Positions 21,773 through 33,921 are shown, counted from the stretch's first letter. The stretch is DNA of 64,000 bases from Cenococcum geophilum 1.58 (GCA_001692895.1 KV748207.1:868001-932000); one strand, 5' to 3'. A program made the numbers and translations. Notes: generated by a model not told the origin, from the sequence alone.

Positions 21773-24700
21773 TTACGGTCCTCCTATATTTCCGTTGGGA
21801 CCGATTCCGAATAACATCAACGGCCAGGACGTGTTCGATTGGCCCTGTCCCTGCATAGATGCGCCTTCAACCGATGCCGCGCCGTCCTGTCCAGGAACTT
21901 GTGTGCCGCCATCGCGACCTCCCAGGGACATGAGAGTGTTTGCAGTATTGAGGTATTCCTGCGGACGATGGTAATCCTGAGTAGGGCCAAGGGGAGTCAT
22001 CACGGCACGCGTCCACTGGCGCCAAGCATCATTGTGTGATGCGCCATGAGCTGAATAGTGCGAGACTGCATCATTACTAGCAGTGGGGGCGGCAAACAAA
22101 TAGCTATCTCCAGTCGGCTGAGGTGCCGCAGCCGATGCAGCCGACGCAATAGCTGTGGCGTGAGCTGCGCTCATATCAGCTTCTCCAACACCAGGGTAAT
22201 TGGATTGGTCGAAAGCGTTGGCATTGCTCTGGTAGGAAGGCATTGAGGCTGGCGTGCCGTTACCGTACGAATACTCAGGAGCTGGTGGCACAGTGGGGTA
22301 AGGGTTGCTCGAGGAAGCCATGNAAGGATCGTCTGGAGGTAGGTAGCTCGGCGGTTTGGACTCCGCATCATCCGAGCTTGCGCTGGGCTCGTTATATTGC
22401 GCATGGAAACCATTTGTATTTCCGAAAACGTTGGAAGTAGGGCTGGTTTCTTGCTGGGGTGATTGGTTAAGAGCTGCTCGAGCCACTGCTACAGTGGCGG
22501 AGGCGGCAGTTTTCTTTACGAAATGATCGCTAATACTCTCAAGAGAGTGTTCCACAATCTTTTGGATTGCGTTCTTCAACTTTAGGTCGGTGCCTCCTGA
22601 AATCAGTGCACGTTTTCTTCAATGAAGAGTGTGAACCAAACTTACCGAGCAACTCGCCACATTCCCCCATAATGTCAAGCCAAAGATCCATGTCATTTCT
22701 TAGTTTGATCATGTCTGCTGAGGTCATGCTATCCTTTCGTTGTGAGTAAACAAAGAGCGTAGTAAAAATTGCGGCTATATAAACGGTACAATTAATCCAA
22801 GGAATGTCCAAGCTCTTAAACTTGCGCAGTTCGTTGACGTTGCGGAGCATTTTGGAAGACGCATCCAGACAAATATCAAGATTCGAATTCATAAACTCTG
22901 GACTTGTCGAACGGCATATTGCTGGGTGATGAAGGAGAAGCTGAAATTCCTGGTCCCAGAACTCCAAGTAACGTGCGAAGATGTAACTTTCCTGATTGGC
23001 ACGAAAGCTGCCTGAAAGTTCTGCAGGAAGTTCCTCCCGCCAACGTCGGATGTCTTCTTCTAGCCTTCGGACCGTCTCTTCATATATGTGTGGTGGTTGC
23101 CTGACGGCATATACTGTGCTATACATTTGGCCAAAAAAGACGGTAATCTTAGCTGCCTGAATTCCAACGTGGAATGAACATTTGTGAAAATTGCTCAAGT
23201 TACCGTCATGGGGTAAACTATCATCAAGCGGCTCTGGAAACTCGACATCCACGTCTTCCATCCTGATGGGCATAGGACGACCGAGCTTTCCGCTGAGGCC
23301 AACATTGAGACTATAGATGGTCCAGAATACTCGTTTCCTCAACTCAACTTCATGCACATCTCTTTTGGGTGCCGTTTCTGCCCAGGCATTGGCAGATCGA
23401 TGAAGACCCATTTCAAGAGCGACCGCAAAGGTCATCCATGACATAATCCATGCAGCCCCGGGTTTCGGGAAATTGCGAAGATGTATACAGATCAAGATCA
23501 TGGCTTGGACATCTTGAAGTGTATGACTAGCAACAAGGTCTTTGAAAAATCTAAGCGAATATCGATAGTGTTTATTGGATTCCTCCATCATCGCCTCGTC
23601 GTGGTTACGAGCCGATATCTGGTACTTTAGTATTGCGAGCATCATCTGTACTAGAACAACTTCGGCTGAAGACGGCGTGAAACCTTTCTCATAGTAGATC
23701 CGCCATATCTAAGATCGGTCAGTCAGTGACGCAATCTGAGTGAAAAGCGATTTAAAGTGCTACTCACTAGTTCCATGAATGCTGATTTATGAACAACAGG
23801 TGTGTAAGGGTTAAGTGATCGGAGATACCAAATAGCGTATTCGTTCATCTGCTGAAAATCGGGCAGATGGGCAACTTCAACACTTTGGTCAAAGTTCATC
23901 GCAACATTGAGAAAATGCCCGTATGACATCACGGAGCGAGGATCATCTGAATCTCCTTGTACAAAATCGGTTATATCAATCTCTGCGCCAAAGACAGAAA
24001 GGGAGGTGCCTTTAATGGGACTGAGGAGAGAGTCGGCAGAAACACCGAGATAATTGTCCCCAATACATCCCGTCTTGAAAGCCGGTAAGGCAGGAAATAT
24101 GCCGCTGTCCAGGTCATTAGGGGCGGAGGGTGCTCCAACATGACTGTTGTAGGGCGCTAGGGGAGGAGCACTTCCACTGCTTTGGCTTTGTTCAGCTTCC
24201 CACATCTGACCCTCGTTCCCTGCAGAGGTGGGCGTCCATGGAATCCCATGGGGTTGTAGTGTAGCTGGCATATATCCATTGTTATACCCAGCTAGTGGCT
24301 TGACTTCGACTCCTAGGTCCTTCAATTGTGATTGTAGCTCTGCGACTTGCTGCCGTAGATATGTGTTTTCGGATTCTAGCGCTTCGGTGTGACCTCTTGT
24401 GGTTGCTCGACCGGTAATACGATCGGTTGTCTTGCATGGCGTATTATTTTGAATGCACGGCGAACAGCCTCCTGGCCTACCATCGCATCGAATCTTCCGG
24501 ATCTACATGCGGATCAGCGGGCTTTCATGGTAAAATATGGAGATACGGTAAGACAAGGGGTTCACGGGAATCTTTCAGATTGAGAAACCTATCCCAACCA
24601 TTACGATGAACTGTCGTAGAATGCTTTACGAAGGCATTGCAATTCTGGGTCAGGAGCTGTTTGTTTTGCCGGGCGCCTCTCATGTTCTTACCTTACATCT

Positions 24701-24871
24701 GTCGCAGGCCTGGCCAGTTCGCGTCGACGCAGAGAGCTTCTTTTTCACAGAACTCGAGAAATCAGCCGAAGTATGATGCGATTGAGCCAATGGTGTTGAG
24801 ATTGTATTCTCGGTCTTAGGGAGTTTGTTGCCCGTTTGCGCATCATCGTCCGTTGCCCGTTTTGGCGCCAT
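21773..24871 (-). CDS. Zn2Cys6 transcription factor with fungal-specific TF domain (933 aa, four exons)
   Basis: Exons are 24692-24871, 23768-24502, 22646-23708 and 21773-22596; introns are 189, 59 and 49 bp, and all junctions keep frame. The first splice completes the binuclear cluster C56-x2-C59-x6-C66-x6-C73-x2-C76-x6-C83 (CDRCKIRKIRCDGRPGGC). A leucine-rich coiled coil follows at about residues 95-125. The middle homology region (Fungal_trans type) occupies roughly residues 300-600, with AVALEMGLHRSA and RKRVFWTIYSLN, both typical of it. The C-terminal 270 residues are Ala/Ser/Pro/Gln-rich and may activate transcription. The cluster and linker resemble Cat8/FacB-like proteins, but I would not assign the target pathway. 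Base 22323 is an N, leaving one residue undefined. Confidence 0.92.
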
Positions 24872-25447
24872 CCTCGAAGGGAAGGGGATGGAGAAATCCG
24901 CGGGAAATGCCTTCTGGAAATGCCTGCTCGTGCTGCGCGAGCTATAGGAACCCTAGAAGAGTTTAAGAGTACTTTTGGACGATCCAAACACGCAGAAACA
25001 AGAGGGAGGGCATAAAAAGTAGGGAGACCAGCGCAAAGCTAAGAAGAAGAAACCAGTGATCGACTGGAATTGGGCCGTGAAGACGACCAGTTTGAGCCAC
25101 CTTTGGATAAGACTTTCAGTCACGAGTTTTTCAGCTCTTCAATATTTACAACAGCCACATCAGTCCACGGTTTCACGATATCACATTTACTTCATTGCTG
25201 CCATTTTATTCTTCCAAATCCTTTTCAAGATATTTAATGATTCATCCAAAGTAAAGGCGACGACAGATATCAGCTAACCCCACAGTCGACCACACCGCCA
25301 AGGCACGAGGCCTGCGTGGAGAAGTCGTTGACATCAAAATCAAGACATCATTTGCAGGCCGCACATCAAGCTTCGAAAACATCTAGGGTCACAGCGCCTT
25401 CCCACGTATTGGGTTATCTTAGCATACAGCACGACATTGTCGGAAGG
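24872..25447. promoter_or_regulatory. Divergent promoter region between the Zn2Cys6 gene and CGI121
   Basis: The two genes are transcribed away from each other across 576 bp, so both promoters must lie here. No specific motif was identified with confidence. Confidence 0.5.
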
Positions 25448-26169
25448 ATGTCACCTGTTCAGACTTTTCACCTCCCACATTTCCCTTCATACCCGATTTA
25501 CATTTCTCTATTCAAGGATGTAGAGAACGCAAGTTTTCTTCGCCAACAGCTGCTTGAGGCCAATACCGAATTTGAGTATGCATTTCTGGATGCCACGATG
25601 GTATGCGTTCTCCCCGATTCTGCATTTATCTCTCGGTCACGTGCAAGACTTTAATATGCAACTAGATCCTCTCCAGTACACATGCCCTTGCGGCTGTGTT
25701 TCGCGCGTTGAATGATATGCTAAATAGTCGCCTGAAGAGCCGTAATGTGCATTCCGAAGTCGTTTTCTCGCTCAATCCAAACAATAACATTGCCGATGCA
25801 TTCCGCCGATTCGGTATCGTCGACACTACACGTATACTTCTCGCCATCAAAATATCGACTAATCCAAACATAACTGCCGAAAGTGTTGAGAGGCATCTTT
25901 CGAGTTCCATCACTGGCGTGGCTATACCTTTCACAAACGACGTGCTGACTAATATCACGGATTTAGTGAAAGTTAGGAAGACATACAAATTAGACGCTAG
26001 CAACGTGAATAGCAGTGGCAGTGTTGGAAAGAAAGGGAGGAGGGGTAAACCCGGAGGTAATGAGGATGCTATGATCAATAGTGATGCAAATAGGTTGGAA
26101 ACTGGCCTAGATGAAAGGGTAGAAATGGAAAGCGTCATTCTAGGGATAATGGCGCTGAAAGGGTCTTGA
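25448..26169 (+). CDS. CGI121: EKC/KEOPS complex subunit Cgi121 (218 aa, two exons)
   Basis: Exons 25448-25600 and 25666-26169 are joined in phase 0 across a 65-bp intron. Cgi121 (TPRKB in animals) binds the Bud32 kinase in KEOPS, the complex that makes threonylcarbamoyl-adenosine (t6A) in tRNAs and, in yeast, also acts at telomeres. Family features include the N-terminal [20 protein letters not shown] strand-helix, the spliced block [20 protein letters not shown] and the segment [15 protein letters not shown]. This last is the typical 'N-I-x2-A-x3-F-G-I' stretch before the Bud32-binding part. The start is the ATG that opens the conserved domain; an in-frame ATG lies upstream at 25316 but adds residues unlike the family. 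A Gly/Lys-rich insert lies near residues 170-190. It is convergent with COX4, 361 bp away. Confidence 0.9.
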
Positions 26170-26530
26170 AAGCGCATGCGTCATTCGCGATAGCTGACGG
26201 CTAGAGGCTACAGAATTGCCGCGCATCACGAAGCATCCCGTAAAGTCGGCTGGAGAGGATGCGCATACTTGTGGTGCAAATTGCACAGGACTTCGGACCG
26301 TGGAGTCAAGGGAAATAATCTAGAAGCGGGATTGGCTACCGAGCAAGCAGCCTGGGGTCGGGGGTTCCGTCGCCACACATTATAAAGCGTTCTTCCGGGA
26401 CTGATTCAACAGTCTAAGGCAACAAGTCTTCCACTAGTCCACTATGCTACAAGCCTGCGTTTGAAGAGCAGTTCCAAATATGCTAGGGAAATGTACAATT
26501 GATTCTTGCTCCGATCTTAGATAGTGTCTA

Positions 26531-27496
26531 TCACAATGTTCGATATTCTGGCTTTACGAAGTCGGCAAAGGTTTTCGGTTCTCCTTCGTAGTTATGTGCG
26601 CCATCGGAATCTATATTGAAGTTAGCCCAGAACAGTACTCGTACTCATTGCAGGACGCAGCGGTACGTCAAAACGGAGGTAGACACATACGGTCGTGGTG
26701 GTGGTGGGGGTCATCCTGAGGTCCGACATATTCCATCTTAAGAACGTTGCCGCATTCGGGGCAGCGTTCGATTGGTCGGTCGCGGGACATCTGTAAGACA
26801 TCATATCAGTGTGTACCAAAAGAAGATACAGAACAAAGGCACTATACCGCGAGCCAGTGAACGACGTGTGAATCAGCCGGATAGCCGGTGCAGCCAGCGT
26901 ACTGTTCATCGCCGAAAGACTTTACGACGATTGGGTTATCAAGAGTGCCTAAATAAATACAGAGGCGATTAGTCAGTTATTCTCAAGTCCGAAGAATCTA
27001 TTGCTAGCAGTTCCTCTCTCAACTATCCATCTTCCATGGCCCGTATTCAGAGCCGGTTAAAACTTACCTTTCCTCGACGCATCCAAAGGCTTCATATCAA
27101 ATACATCAATTCCCTGCATCTTGCCCAAAATTTCAAAACGCTCTAAACCCGTAGCCTGTTCGACATCAGTGGGGACAGTGCCTGGTGTAGCTCCTGGTGG
27201 GATGAGATCCTCTTCAGATTTGATATCTATATAACCGCGAGTGGAATTAGCAATTGAGCCTAAAACATGGGTATTGAAATTCCACCGACTCACCTTCGAA
27301 TTTCTTCATCTGCTTGCTGGTTTCTACAGCGACCTTGGCGTCCCCTACAGCAAACAGATTAGCGGGTATGCAATGGCTGGTGGTTCGGCTGTTCCTGAAG
27401 CTTACGGCGAACGAAAGACGAGGCGAAGGTGCGCTTGACAATGGGTCTGATAGCACTGCGCCGTGCTACAGCTACTGCAGAGCGTTGGAGGAACAT
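26531..27496 (-). CDS. COX4: Cytochrome c oxidase zinc-binding subunit Cox4 (CoxVb type, 193 aa, six exons)
   Basis: Exons are 27406-27496, 27294-27344, 27068-27226, 26848-26948, 26691-26790 and 26531-26610. All junctions are GT-AG and keep frame across 582 bp. The protein is the nuclear-encoded, matrix-side zinc subunit of respiratory complex IV. An Arg/Ala/Ser-rich N terminus (MFLQRSAVAVARRSAIRPIV) is a mitochondrial targeting peptide. The core has the family segment ATGLERFEILGKMQGIDVFD. Zinc ligands fit Cys120, His128, Cys144 and Cys147 (AGCTGYPADSH and ERCPECGNVLKMEYVG). A run of histidines precedes the C-terminal FADFVKPEYRTL. Five introns in a gene this small is the densest splicing in the window. 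Confidence 0.93.
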
Positions 27497-28251
27497 TGGA
27501 GAGTGGAGAGGTACGTTGTAGAGCTCAGTTTGCAAAGTGAGGTTTGTCCCCGAGTTGACTGCGAATTGAATTATCTAAGTCGCGGAAACTACCGAAGTCT
27601 TGGCATTTTCAACTTCAATCACTCCAACACCGCTCATAGCACGTACTCAGCAGTAGAGTACAATTGGGCGCTATCGATTACTATATTTTCGCCCCAATTT
27701 TCGCCCCAGATGTCTGTAAGGAGGGGGCGACAGCGACTGACGCTACGATGGCCAGCATCTTGCGCGAAACGCAGCCCCGAGTGCCCTAACTACACTAGCC
27801 ATCCTACGAGGAAGCATCAAGGAGGAGAATTCCTCATCCAAGATTGATTCGTATCTACTTCATAACGGCCTTCAGTATAGCGAGCTTAGATGGAATGCCT
27901 CAGCCATCCCGTACTTGAGTCTTACAAAGAGCATGACAAAGCGAAAATGTATTTAAGCTCACCCTTCTGCCCCTGAGCCCAACTCTACGCACCTACCGAC
28001 TAACTTACTACTATATTAGGGTTAACTACCTTTAATATGCACGTGCCATATATTGACACTGGAGGTCCACAGCGCTCCTAGCGTCAAATCGTCTTTTTTT
28101 GGTGGATAGAGTGGATTTACCCTCGGATCCACGTCAGTCCAGTCCCGAATAGATCACTGACTCTATTCGTTCCCACGCGCATACATCATTCTACGTAACA
28201 GCGACCCCCAACATTTTCATATACACCATAACTCGCTCGCTAAAGGCAAAA
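27497..28251. other. Intergenic region between COX4 and HRQ1
   Basis: This contains the COX4 promoter and the 3' flank of the helicase gene. There is no motif-bearing frame. A small direct repetition of ATTTTCGCCCC occurs near 27686-27710. Confidence 0.5.
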
Positions 28252-31200
28252 TTAAATGGCTGTGGCGCAAACACCCTTGATACCAACTCTATCCGTCGTC
28301 TCCATCCCTACAACATTCATAATAACCCCCTCCCTTCTTACCTCCACAGCTTCAACCATCTTCCCCCTTGCTGGCATTATCTCCTCAGCTGCAATAACCG
28401 TTTCAACCCCCGCGGGAACCGCCTCTTCCGGTCCCCACGGCAGCGCGTCAATGTCAATCTCCCAATTGAGCAAACTCTTAATGATAACCTCAGCACCAGC
28501 CTTACTCATAACCTGATTCGCCTCTTTACAGCTTTCGCTACAACAGCATTCCAGACAACCCTCCAGACAGTGGCACGCCGCCATTCTTTGGCACGCTTGC
28601 TTAAGCAACATATCGATGAACTCAAACGCCTTGGTACTAATCCCCGAGCCTCCCGCCCCGCCTTTCGCGTCGTAAAAGGTCAAGCGCGCGGGGCGCTTCC
28701 GTGAGGTTTCCTTGGTTGCGAATTCCTTTTTGGCGTTTTTGCATTCTGTGCGCACGTCCCCGGGCATGCTTATGACAAAATTTGGCATCAGGCTTAGAAT
28801 GGCGTGTTCAGCTGCATGGATCGCGCCGGCGACATTCAGCCTCCGCGAGTTTAGGATGTCGAGCGCCGACTTGGGAACGTCGAGCCACATGCCTTTGCTG
28901 AAGAGAATAATTGGCGGGTTGTCGACTTGAACAGCATCTAAAATGCGGCCCTTCTTGTCGACTTTAAAGAAGCCGAAAACGACTTGTTTAATCTTGATCG
29001 GGCCGAAAAAGGCGCGGGACAGGGAGCCTGGGATGCGCCGGATGGCTTCGGTTTCGATGGGGTCGATGTCGGTGAAATCGCGCTGCTGGGTCGTCCAGTC
29101 GACCTTTACGTACTCGACTTTCGCGATCATGCGGTCCTGAGAGAACTCTTTGACTAGGTAGGTGTTACCTTGATGCAAGAAGATTCCTCCTTCGTATATG
29201 GTAAAGAAGGCTCGGGAGCCTTCAAGCTCTTCGAGAACGACGTTACGTCCATTAGTAACGTCGATAATGGCGAAGTGAGCATCTTCAGTGTCGCGAATGG
29301 CCACGAAGCGGGAGGGATATGGTAGGAAACGCTCGTTGCAGTGATAGAATCCTTGCGAATCTTTACGCATACGCTCGGCGGCAATTTGAGGCAGTAGAGC
29401 TCCTAAGTATAGAGAGTCTGCTTCCGGACGGACGGGCATTTCGTGGGCGGCGCATTGAATATGGCCTTCTAGTACTAGCATGTTCTCAAGATCGACCTGG
29501 AGTTCGCAGTTGGGCTTGGTGAAGATCTCGTCGGGATTTGCCATGTAATACTGATCTGTAGGGAAACTGTCTCCAACGAGAACGGACAATGAATCCTTGT
29601 TTCGTCTGCCTGCTCTGCCACTTTGCTGTCGGAGGTTTGCGATCGTGTAAGGGAATCCAACAGTGATAACAGCATCCAGAGAACCAATATCGACACCAAG
29701 TTCTAGAGCATTAGTAGCCACGATACCGACGAGCTTCCCGTCGAACATCTCTTTTTCAATCTGTCTTCGGTCTTGCGGTGTGTATCCGCCGCGGTATGAC
29801 ATGACCCTCGCAATTACTTCAGGCCGCTCCAAATTTGTTAGTTCGGTTTTGACGGCCGCAAGAAGCGCTTCACACTGTTTCCTGATACGGCAGAACGCAA
29901 TGACTCTTACGCCCCGAAGGATAAGTTGACAGAAAAGCTTTGCAGATTCTTCCACGCTGTTTCCTCTCCCCGAAGTGGGATCTGCCGGGTCTTTGAATGG
30001 CGTGTTCCAGCAAAGGAATTCTTTTCGTCCAGAAGGAGAGCCATCGAAATCTGTCAATTTCACCTGCTCAACTCCAAAGATTGTCTTCATATGTTCTTCT
30101 GGGTTTGCGACTGTTGCAGAGCAGGATATGAACTTAACGTGGCGGTTTCCTACTGCTGCACATATCCTTCGCAGTCTTCTCATGATGAAAGAAACATGTG
30201 AGCCGAACAAGCCGTTGTATACATGCAATTCATCTACCACAACAAGCTTCAGATTCTGGAGAAATGTCCTCCACGCTTCTTCTTGTGGAAGGATGGTTAT
30301 GTGAAGCATATCCGGATTGGTGAAAATGATTCTTCCCTCATCTCTGATGTAATTTCGTTCCGGTATGGGAGTGTCTCCGTCAAACGTCTCAACTACGAGA
30401 TCTTGCAGCCCATCCATGAAGCTGAGGAGCTCTTTCAAGCTTCGGCGCTGGTCCTGAGCCAATGCCTTTGTTGGAAAAATATACATAGCTCGAGTATTGC
30501 GATTCTTTTCCAGTTCATGAAGGACGGGTATCTGGTATATCAAAGATTTTCCAGAGCTCGTGGAAGTCGATACAATGACATTGTGACCCGAGTAGAGGTT
30601 GTTGATTGCTTCAGCTTGATGTGCGTATAAGTAAGTGATGCCACGAGCGTTGTACAACGCGTCTACCATGCTTTGGGAGAGTTGGAAATTGAGTTCACCA
30701 TATATGGGAAGCTGCGGATCAAAGACGCGGTGTCCATCCGGAACAATTTGACCGGTATACCACTCAAGAGTCTTTATATCAGCGATGATTTCCGGAATGG
30801 TTTTTCGCTCCTTGGGTATCGATGCTGGTAAACCGGCACGCATGTCGGGACCTGGCGTCGTATGCCTGCCCTCTAAGGGCTCAGGAATGAATGCGATGTG
30901 CTCTTCGTGGATTCTTTCCACTGGATCGACATTCTTTGCTACACAATGATTGAGAAAGGCATTTACAGCTGATGTGAATTTGTTATTCCTCTTTTCAATC
31001 AATTTCATCATCTGCTTCTGGCTATACACCGGCATTTTTAAGTCTTCTTGTCTCAATTTTTGCGCAGCCTTAGTAGGCTCTCCGGTCTTAGCATGCTGAA
31101 CCTGTCGCTTGAGATCGCCATCGATGAACTCGAATAAAAGCACTTCTTTATTCTCATCTTTACCATCGTTCGTAGTCTCTGCTATGACGAATTCCTTTGC

Positions 31201-31851
31201 CTTCCTCCCATTAACGTTATCTTCTAAACCCATCAAATTGGCCTGTAACATAGCCTCGTCTACATAGACGAAGTTTATAGTCCTCGGGACCAACACCTTG
31301 ATCTGCGCGACATCTTCTACAAGCAACTCCCGTTTTATGTGTCCCTTTACGGTCGCTTTGATGTTATCGAATGTTGTCGCTAAATGTTTACGTGTGCAGC
31401 AAAACGTGTAAACCAAGTTTAGCGCCCGATGAGTTTGTGCGAGCTTGGTGAAATGCTCTGGCCATGGTATCGAGGTCTCAACAGTGGAGAAGTTATGGCG
31501 TAGTAGTGCGGGATTCGATTTATCGGGTTTCACTTTTGGAGTACGACGAGATTTCTTGCCGCCATCGTGAGTCTTCGTCGGGATAGTAGTCGTTGTGGAG
31601 CCGGGGGTCAGGCCTCCAGCAAAGCGTTCCTCCGGAGGCGGTGTCGCTTCTACCTGACGCCCTTCATGATTCTTCCTCTTCCTTTTCCTTACTACCTGAT
31701 TCGAGACTGTCGCGGTTTGCAGTCTAGCCATCGTTCGCGCATTGTGCTGTTGAGGTTGGAGGCGAGGGTTCAACGACGCCAAGGTTCTTAAAACAGCGGG
31801 ATCAATCGATGCCTCCAGTTTCATGTGTGCGAGCTTTCCAAGTATCATCAT
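28252..31851 (-). CDS. HRQ1: Hrq1/RecQ4-like ATP-dependent DNA helicase (1199 aa)
   Basis: One intronless frame of 1199 codons encodes a superfamily 2, 3'-5' helicase of the Hrq1 family. This is the fungal relative of RECQ4, linked to interstrand crosslink repair and telomere maintenance. Visible motifs include Walker A STSTSSGKSLIYQIP (about residues 422-436) and a DELH box in VVVDELHVYN (about 536-545). SCSATVANP is motif III, and SGRAGRRNKDS (about 742-752) is motif VI. The C-terminal part holds the DUF1998/MZB-type zinc module, with the cysteine cluster CHCLEGCLECCCSESCKEAN near residue 1095. The N-terminal 100 residues are basic and likely nuclear targeting. Length fits ascomycete Hrq1 proteins. 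ATG 31851 is the first in frame; Met2 is equivalent. Confidence 0.93.
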   Translation of the reverse strand: MMILGKLAHMKLEASIDPAVLRTLASLNPRLQPQQHNARTMARLQTATVSNQVVRKRKRKNHEGRQVEATPPPEERFAGGLTPGSTTTTIPTKTHDGGKKSRRTPKVKPDKSNPALLRHNFSTVETSIPWPEHFTKLAQTHRALNLVYTFCCTRKHLATTFDNIKATVKGHIKRELLVEDVAQIKVLVPRTINFVYVDEAMLQANLMGLEDNVNGRKAKEFVIAETTNDGKDENKEVLLFEFIDGDLKRQVQHAKTGEPTKAAQKLRQEDLKMPVYSQKQMMKLIEKRNNKFTSAVNAFLNHCVAKNVDPVERIHEEHIAFIPEPLEGRHTTPGPDMRAGLPASIPKERKTIPEIIADIKTLEWYTGQIVPDGHRVFDPQLPIYGELNFQLSQSMVDALYNARGITYLYAHQAEAINNLYSGHNVIVSTSTSSGKSLIYQIPVLHELEKNRNTRAMYIFPTKALAQDQRRSLKELLSFMDGLQDLVVETFDGDTPIPERNYIRDEGRIIFTNPDMLHITILPQEEAWRTFLQNLKLVVVDELHVYNGLFGSHVSFIMRRLRRICAAVGNRHVKFISCSATVANPEEHMKTIFGVEQVKLTDFDGSPSGRKEFLCWNTPFKDPADPTSGRGNSVEESAKLFCQLILRGVRVIAFCRIRKQCEALLAAVKTELTNLERPEVIARVMSYRGGYTPQDRRQIEKEMFDGKLVGIVATNALELGVDIGSLDAVITVGFPYTIANLRQQSGRAGRRNKDSLSVLVGDSFPTDQYYMANPDEIFTKPNCELQVDLENMLVLEGHIQCAAHEMPVRPEADSLYLGALLPQIAAERMRKDSQGFYHCNERFLPYPSRFVAIRDTEDAHFAIIDVTNGRNVVLEELEGSRAFFTIYEGGIFLHQGNTYLVKEFSQDRMIAKVEYVKVDWTTQQRDFTDIDPIETEAIRRIPGSLSRAFFGPIKIKQVVFGFFKVDKKGRILDAVQVDNPPIILFSKGMWLDVPKSALDILNSRRLNVAGAIHAAEHAILSLMPNFVISMPGDVRTECKNAKKEFATKETSRKRPARLTFYDAKGGAGGSGISTKAFEFIDMLLKQACQRMAACHCLEGCLECCCSESCKEANQVMSKAGAEVIIKSLLNWEIDIDALPWGPEEAVPAGVETVIAAEEIMPARGKMVEAVEVRREGVIMNVVGMETTDRVGIKGVCATAI

Positions 31852-33921
31852 CTTCGTATGAGATCACGGGAAGTTTAGTTCGTAAAGCATAATGTATATA
31901 TCCATTCAACATTAAGGTTGCTTCCTTCAAAATGGCATTTCCATGGCAATGGCGCGCTGTCACGCGACTGCGTGTCACCACCATCCCTTGATACGTTACA
32001 AACATGTCGTTGCCTCGAAATCTCACTGGACGGTTACTTTGGTCACTATGGACAACGAATATTTGGGCCTAGGCCATAGAAATATTCTTCTCATCTCCGC
32101 TCTTTTAAATCAACCTTCCGTCCCTTACTCATCTGACTTATCTCATAAATCAGACCCCTGGTAGACCGTTGGTAGGTGATCCCGTGATTCCCCATGTGAC
32201 CTCGCTTAGCCCTCGTCCCGTTCGTCCGTCTCTCTAAGTAGCCGTACTACTACTAATATAAGGCCCGTAACAATAGGAACTTAAAAAGCTTTAAAGTCAA
32301 CAACGTTAAATTAAGAGCCTTACTTTATTAAGACCCAACTGTAATCGGCCGTTAGCCCATATTGAATTTGTTAATATTGAGGTTAACGACCCTTGGAGCT
32401 GACTCCTTAATTAGGCCTAGATCGTGGCTATGCACCGCAAAACAGCGTCAATATCGGGCGTTAATCTCTAGCAGACCCTATTTTATTTTATTTCGACAAC
32501 TAGGTCTCTATATTATCTATTTCGTCTGGCCAAACCCGTTTTAGTTGCTGCAGTCTTTGAGTATGTGTGCGTAGCTGCTCTCATGCACACCTTCTCCTCT
32601 GCGGTTTCACTTTTGGCTGGGCTGTTACTGTATTCACCATTAATCGGCCGCTTACTCTTCGCGCGCCTCACCTACGAGTTTGTAGATCATTTGTATAGGT
32701 CGATGATAATCATACACCCCTAAATGATACGCATATACCCCCTAATTAATATACGTACACCTCCCTAAAATAAGCCTAGATCCTTCTACTTTAGGTTTAA
32801 AAATTGCGTGAATTTAGCCTTATAGCTAGTTCTATAAAATATAAATCACATTAATACTTCAACTCGTCGTGAGCTATCGGCATTTAAGTAAAATACCGCA
32901 CACATTAGGCGCTGGCGTGGGCGTAGGCGCTAGTTATACCTGCCGAGGCAGTTTGCAGGAGTTAAGTAAAAGTAGCAGCACCTAAATTAGCTTGCGCAGT
33001 GCCTTTTGGGCCCCTACGTAATCTAATTAGTTAACTTAGAAGTAGGTAGTAAGAATAGTGGTGAAAATGGCGACGTGCTAAACTGAACGGGAATAATCTA
33101 AGCCTGTTTGGGTGGGGGTGTATGCGTATCATTTAGGGGTGTATAATTATTATCGACCTTTGTATAATCTGTTTTGATAAGCCAAATTAGGCCCTTGTTC
33201 AGTATTTTTAAGACTACTGATTAGAGTGATTGCTGTAGATAATGACTTTGCCTTGGTCGGGGCAACGGCTATTTCGAAAGGATTTGTGAGATCGGCGCAG
33301 GGTGTTCATGTGAGTCAATCCTAGTAAACATGAGAGGGACATATGCACGATAAAGAGGGTATTGCTAACAGAAATAAAGTGTCCTCTACATGTTTGACAT
33401 ATGACAGCAGCTAGGGGCTTCTTTCCACCGCCAGATGCAAAAAACGGGTATATCTTTTCCACTGTTAGCCTTTAGTTTAGCGGTACGAATGCGGTATTGT
33501 GGCTTTGAACATATAATGATCAATGAATCTTGTACTTATCTGGAAATGCTTCTTCCGCCCAATGCTTAGCAGCCATCTTGTCCTTAGCTAACTCTTATTT
33601 TAAACCGTCTAAAGTTACTTACGTGGAATACCCACTATGGTATGGAAACACCGTAATCTGGGATCTTCAGTAATACACTGTCAGGCCGTACGAATCAATG
33701 CGAGGACTGAAAATGACGGATGCTGCAATTGACCTATGTAAAACATTTATTTTGACCTCAGACGGAGGTGCAGGGTATCCAAATAACGCTTTCTACTCCA
33801 TCTCCTGAGAACTAAGACTCTTGCGACTGTCTAGACCAACAACGCCGAATCCGCATTATACTCAAAAATAACCTTATCTTTATTGACTTAAACATAAGTC
33901 CCTCCCGTAAATCACGCCACG
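31852..33921. other. Gene-free, partly AT-rich region holding a MITE
   Basis: The left end is the HRQ1 upstream region. From about 32170 the DNA becomes AT-rich with RIP-like character (TAA/TTA-rich, no usable frame). The MITE at 32698-33158 is listed separately. The right end, from about 33480, is the 3' flank of the next minus-strand gene. Confidence 0.5.
32698..33158. mobile_element. 461-bp MITE with 45-bp inverted ends and 8-bp target duplication
   Basis: The ends 32698-32742 and 33114-33158 are inverted copies differing at only three positions; they begin GGTCGATRATAATYATACAC. The flanks 32690-32697 and 33159-33166 are both TTTGTATA, a perfect 8-bp duplication. An 8-bp duplication points to the hAT superfamily or a related cut-and-paste transposase. 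There is no coding capacity, so it must have been moved in trans. The ends do not resemble those of the hAT element at 44287-47584 (CAGTG...). Confidence 0.9.

Noticed and set aside
18770-31851. A secondary-metabolite or degradation gene cluster
   Set aside because: A carboxypeptidase and a Zn2Cys6 gene are neighbours, but no backbone enzyme or tailoring set is present and the following genes are housekeeping.
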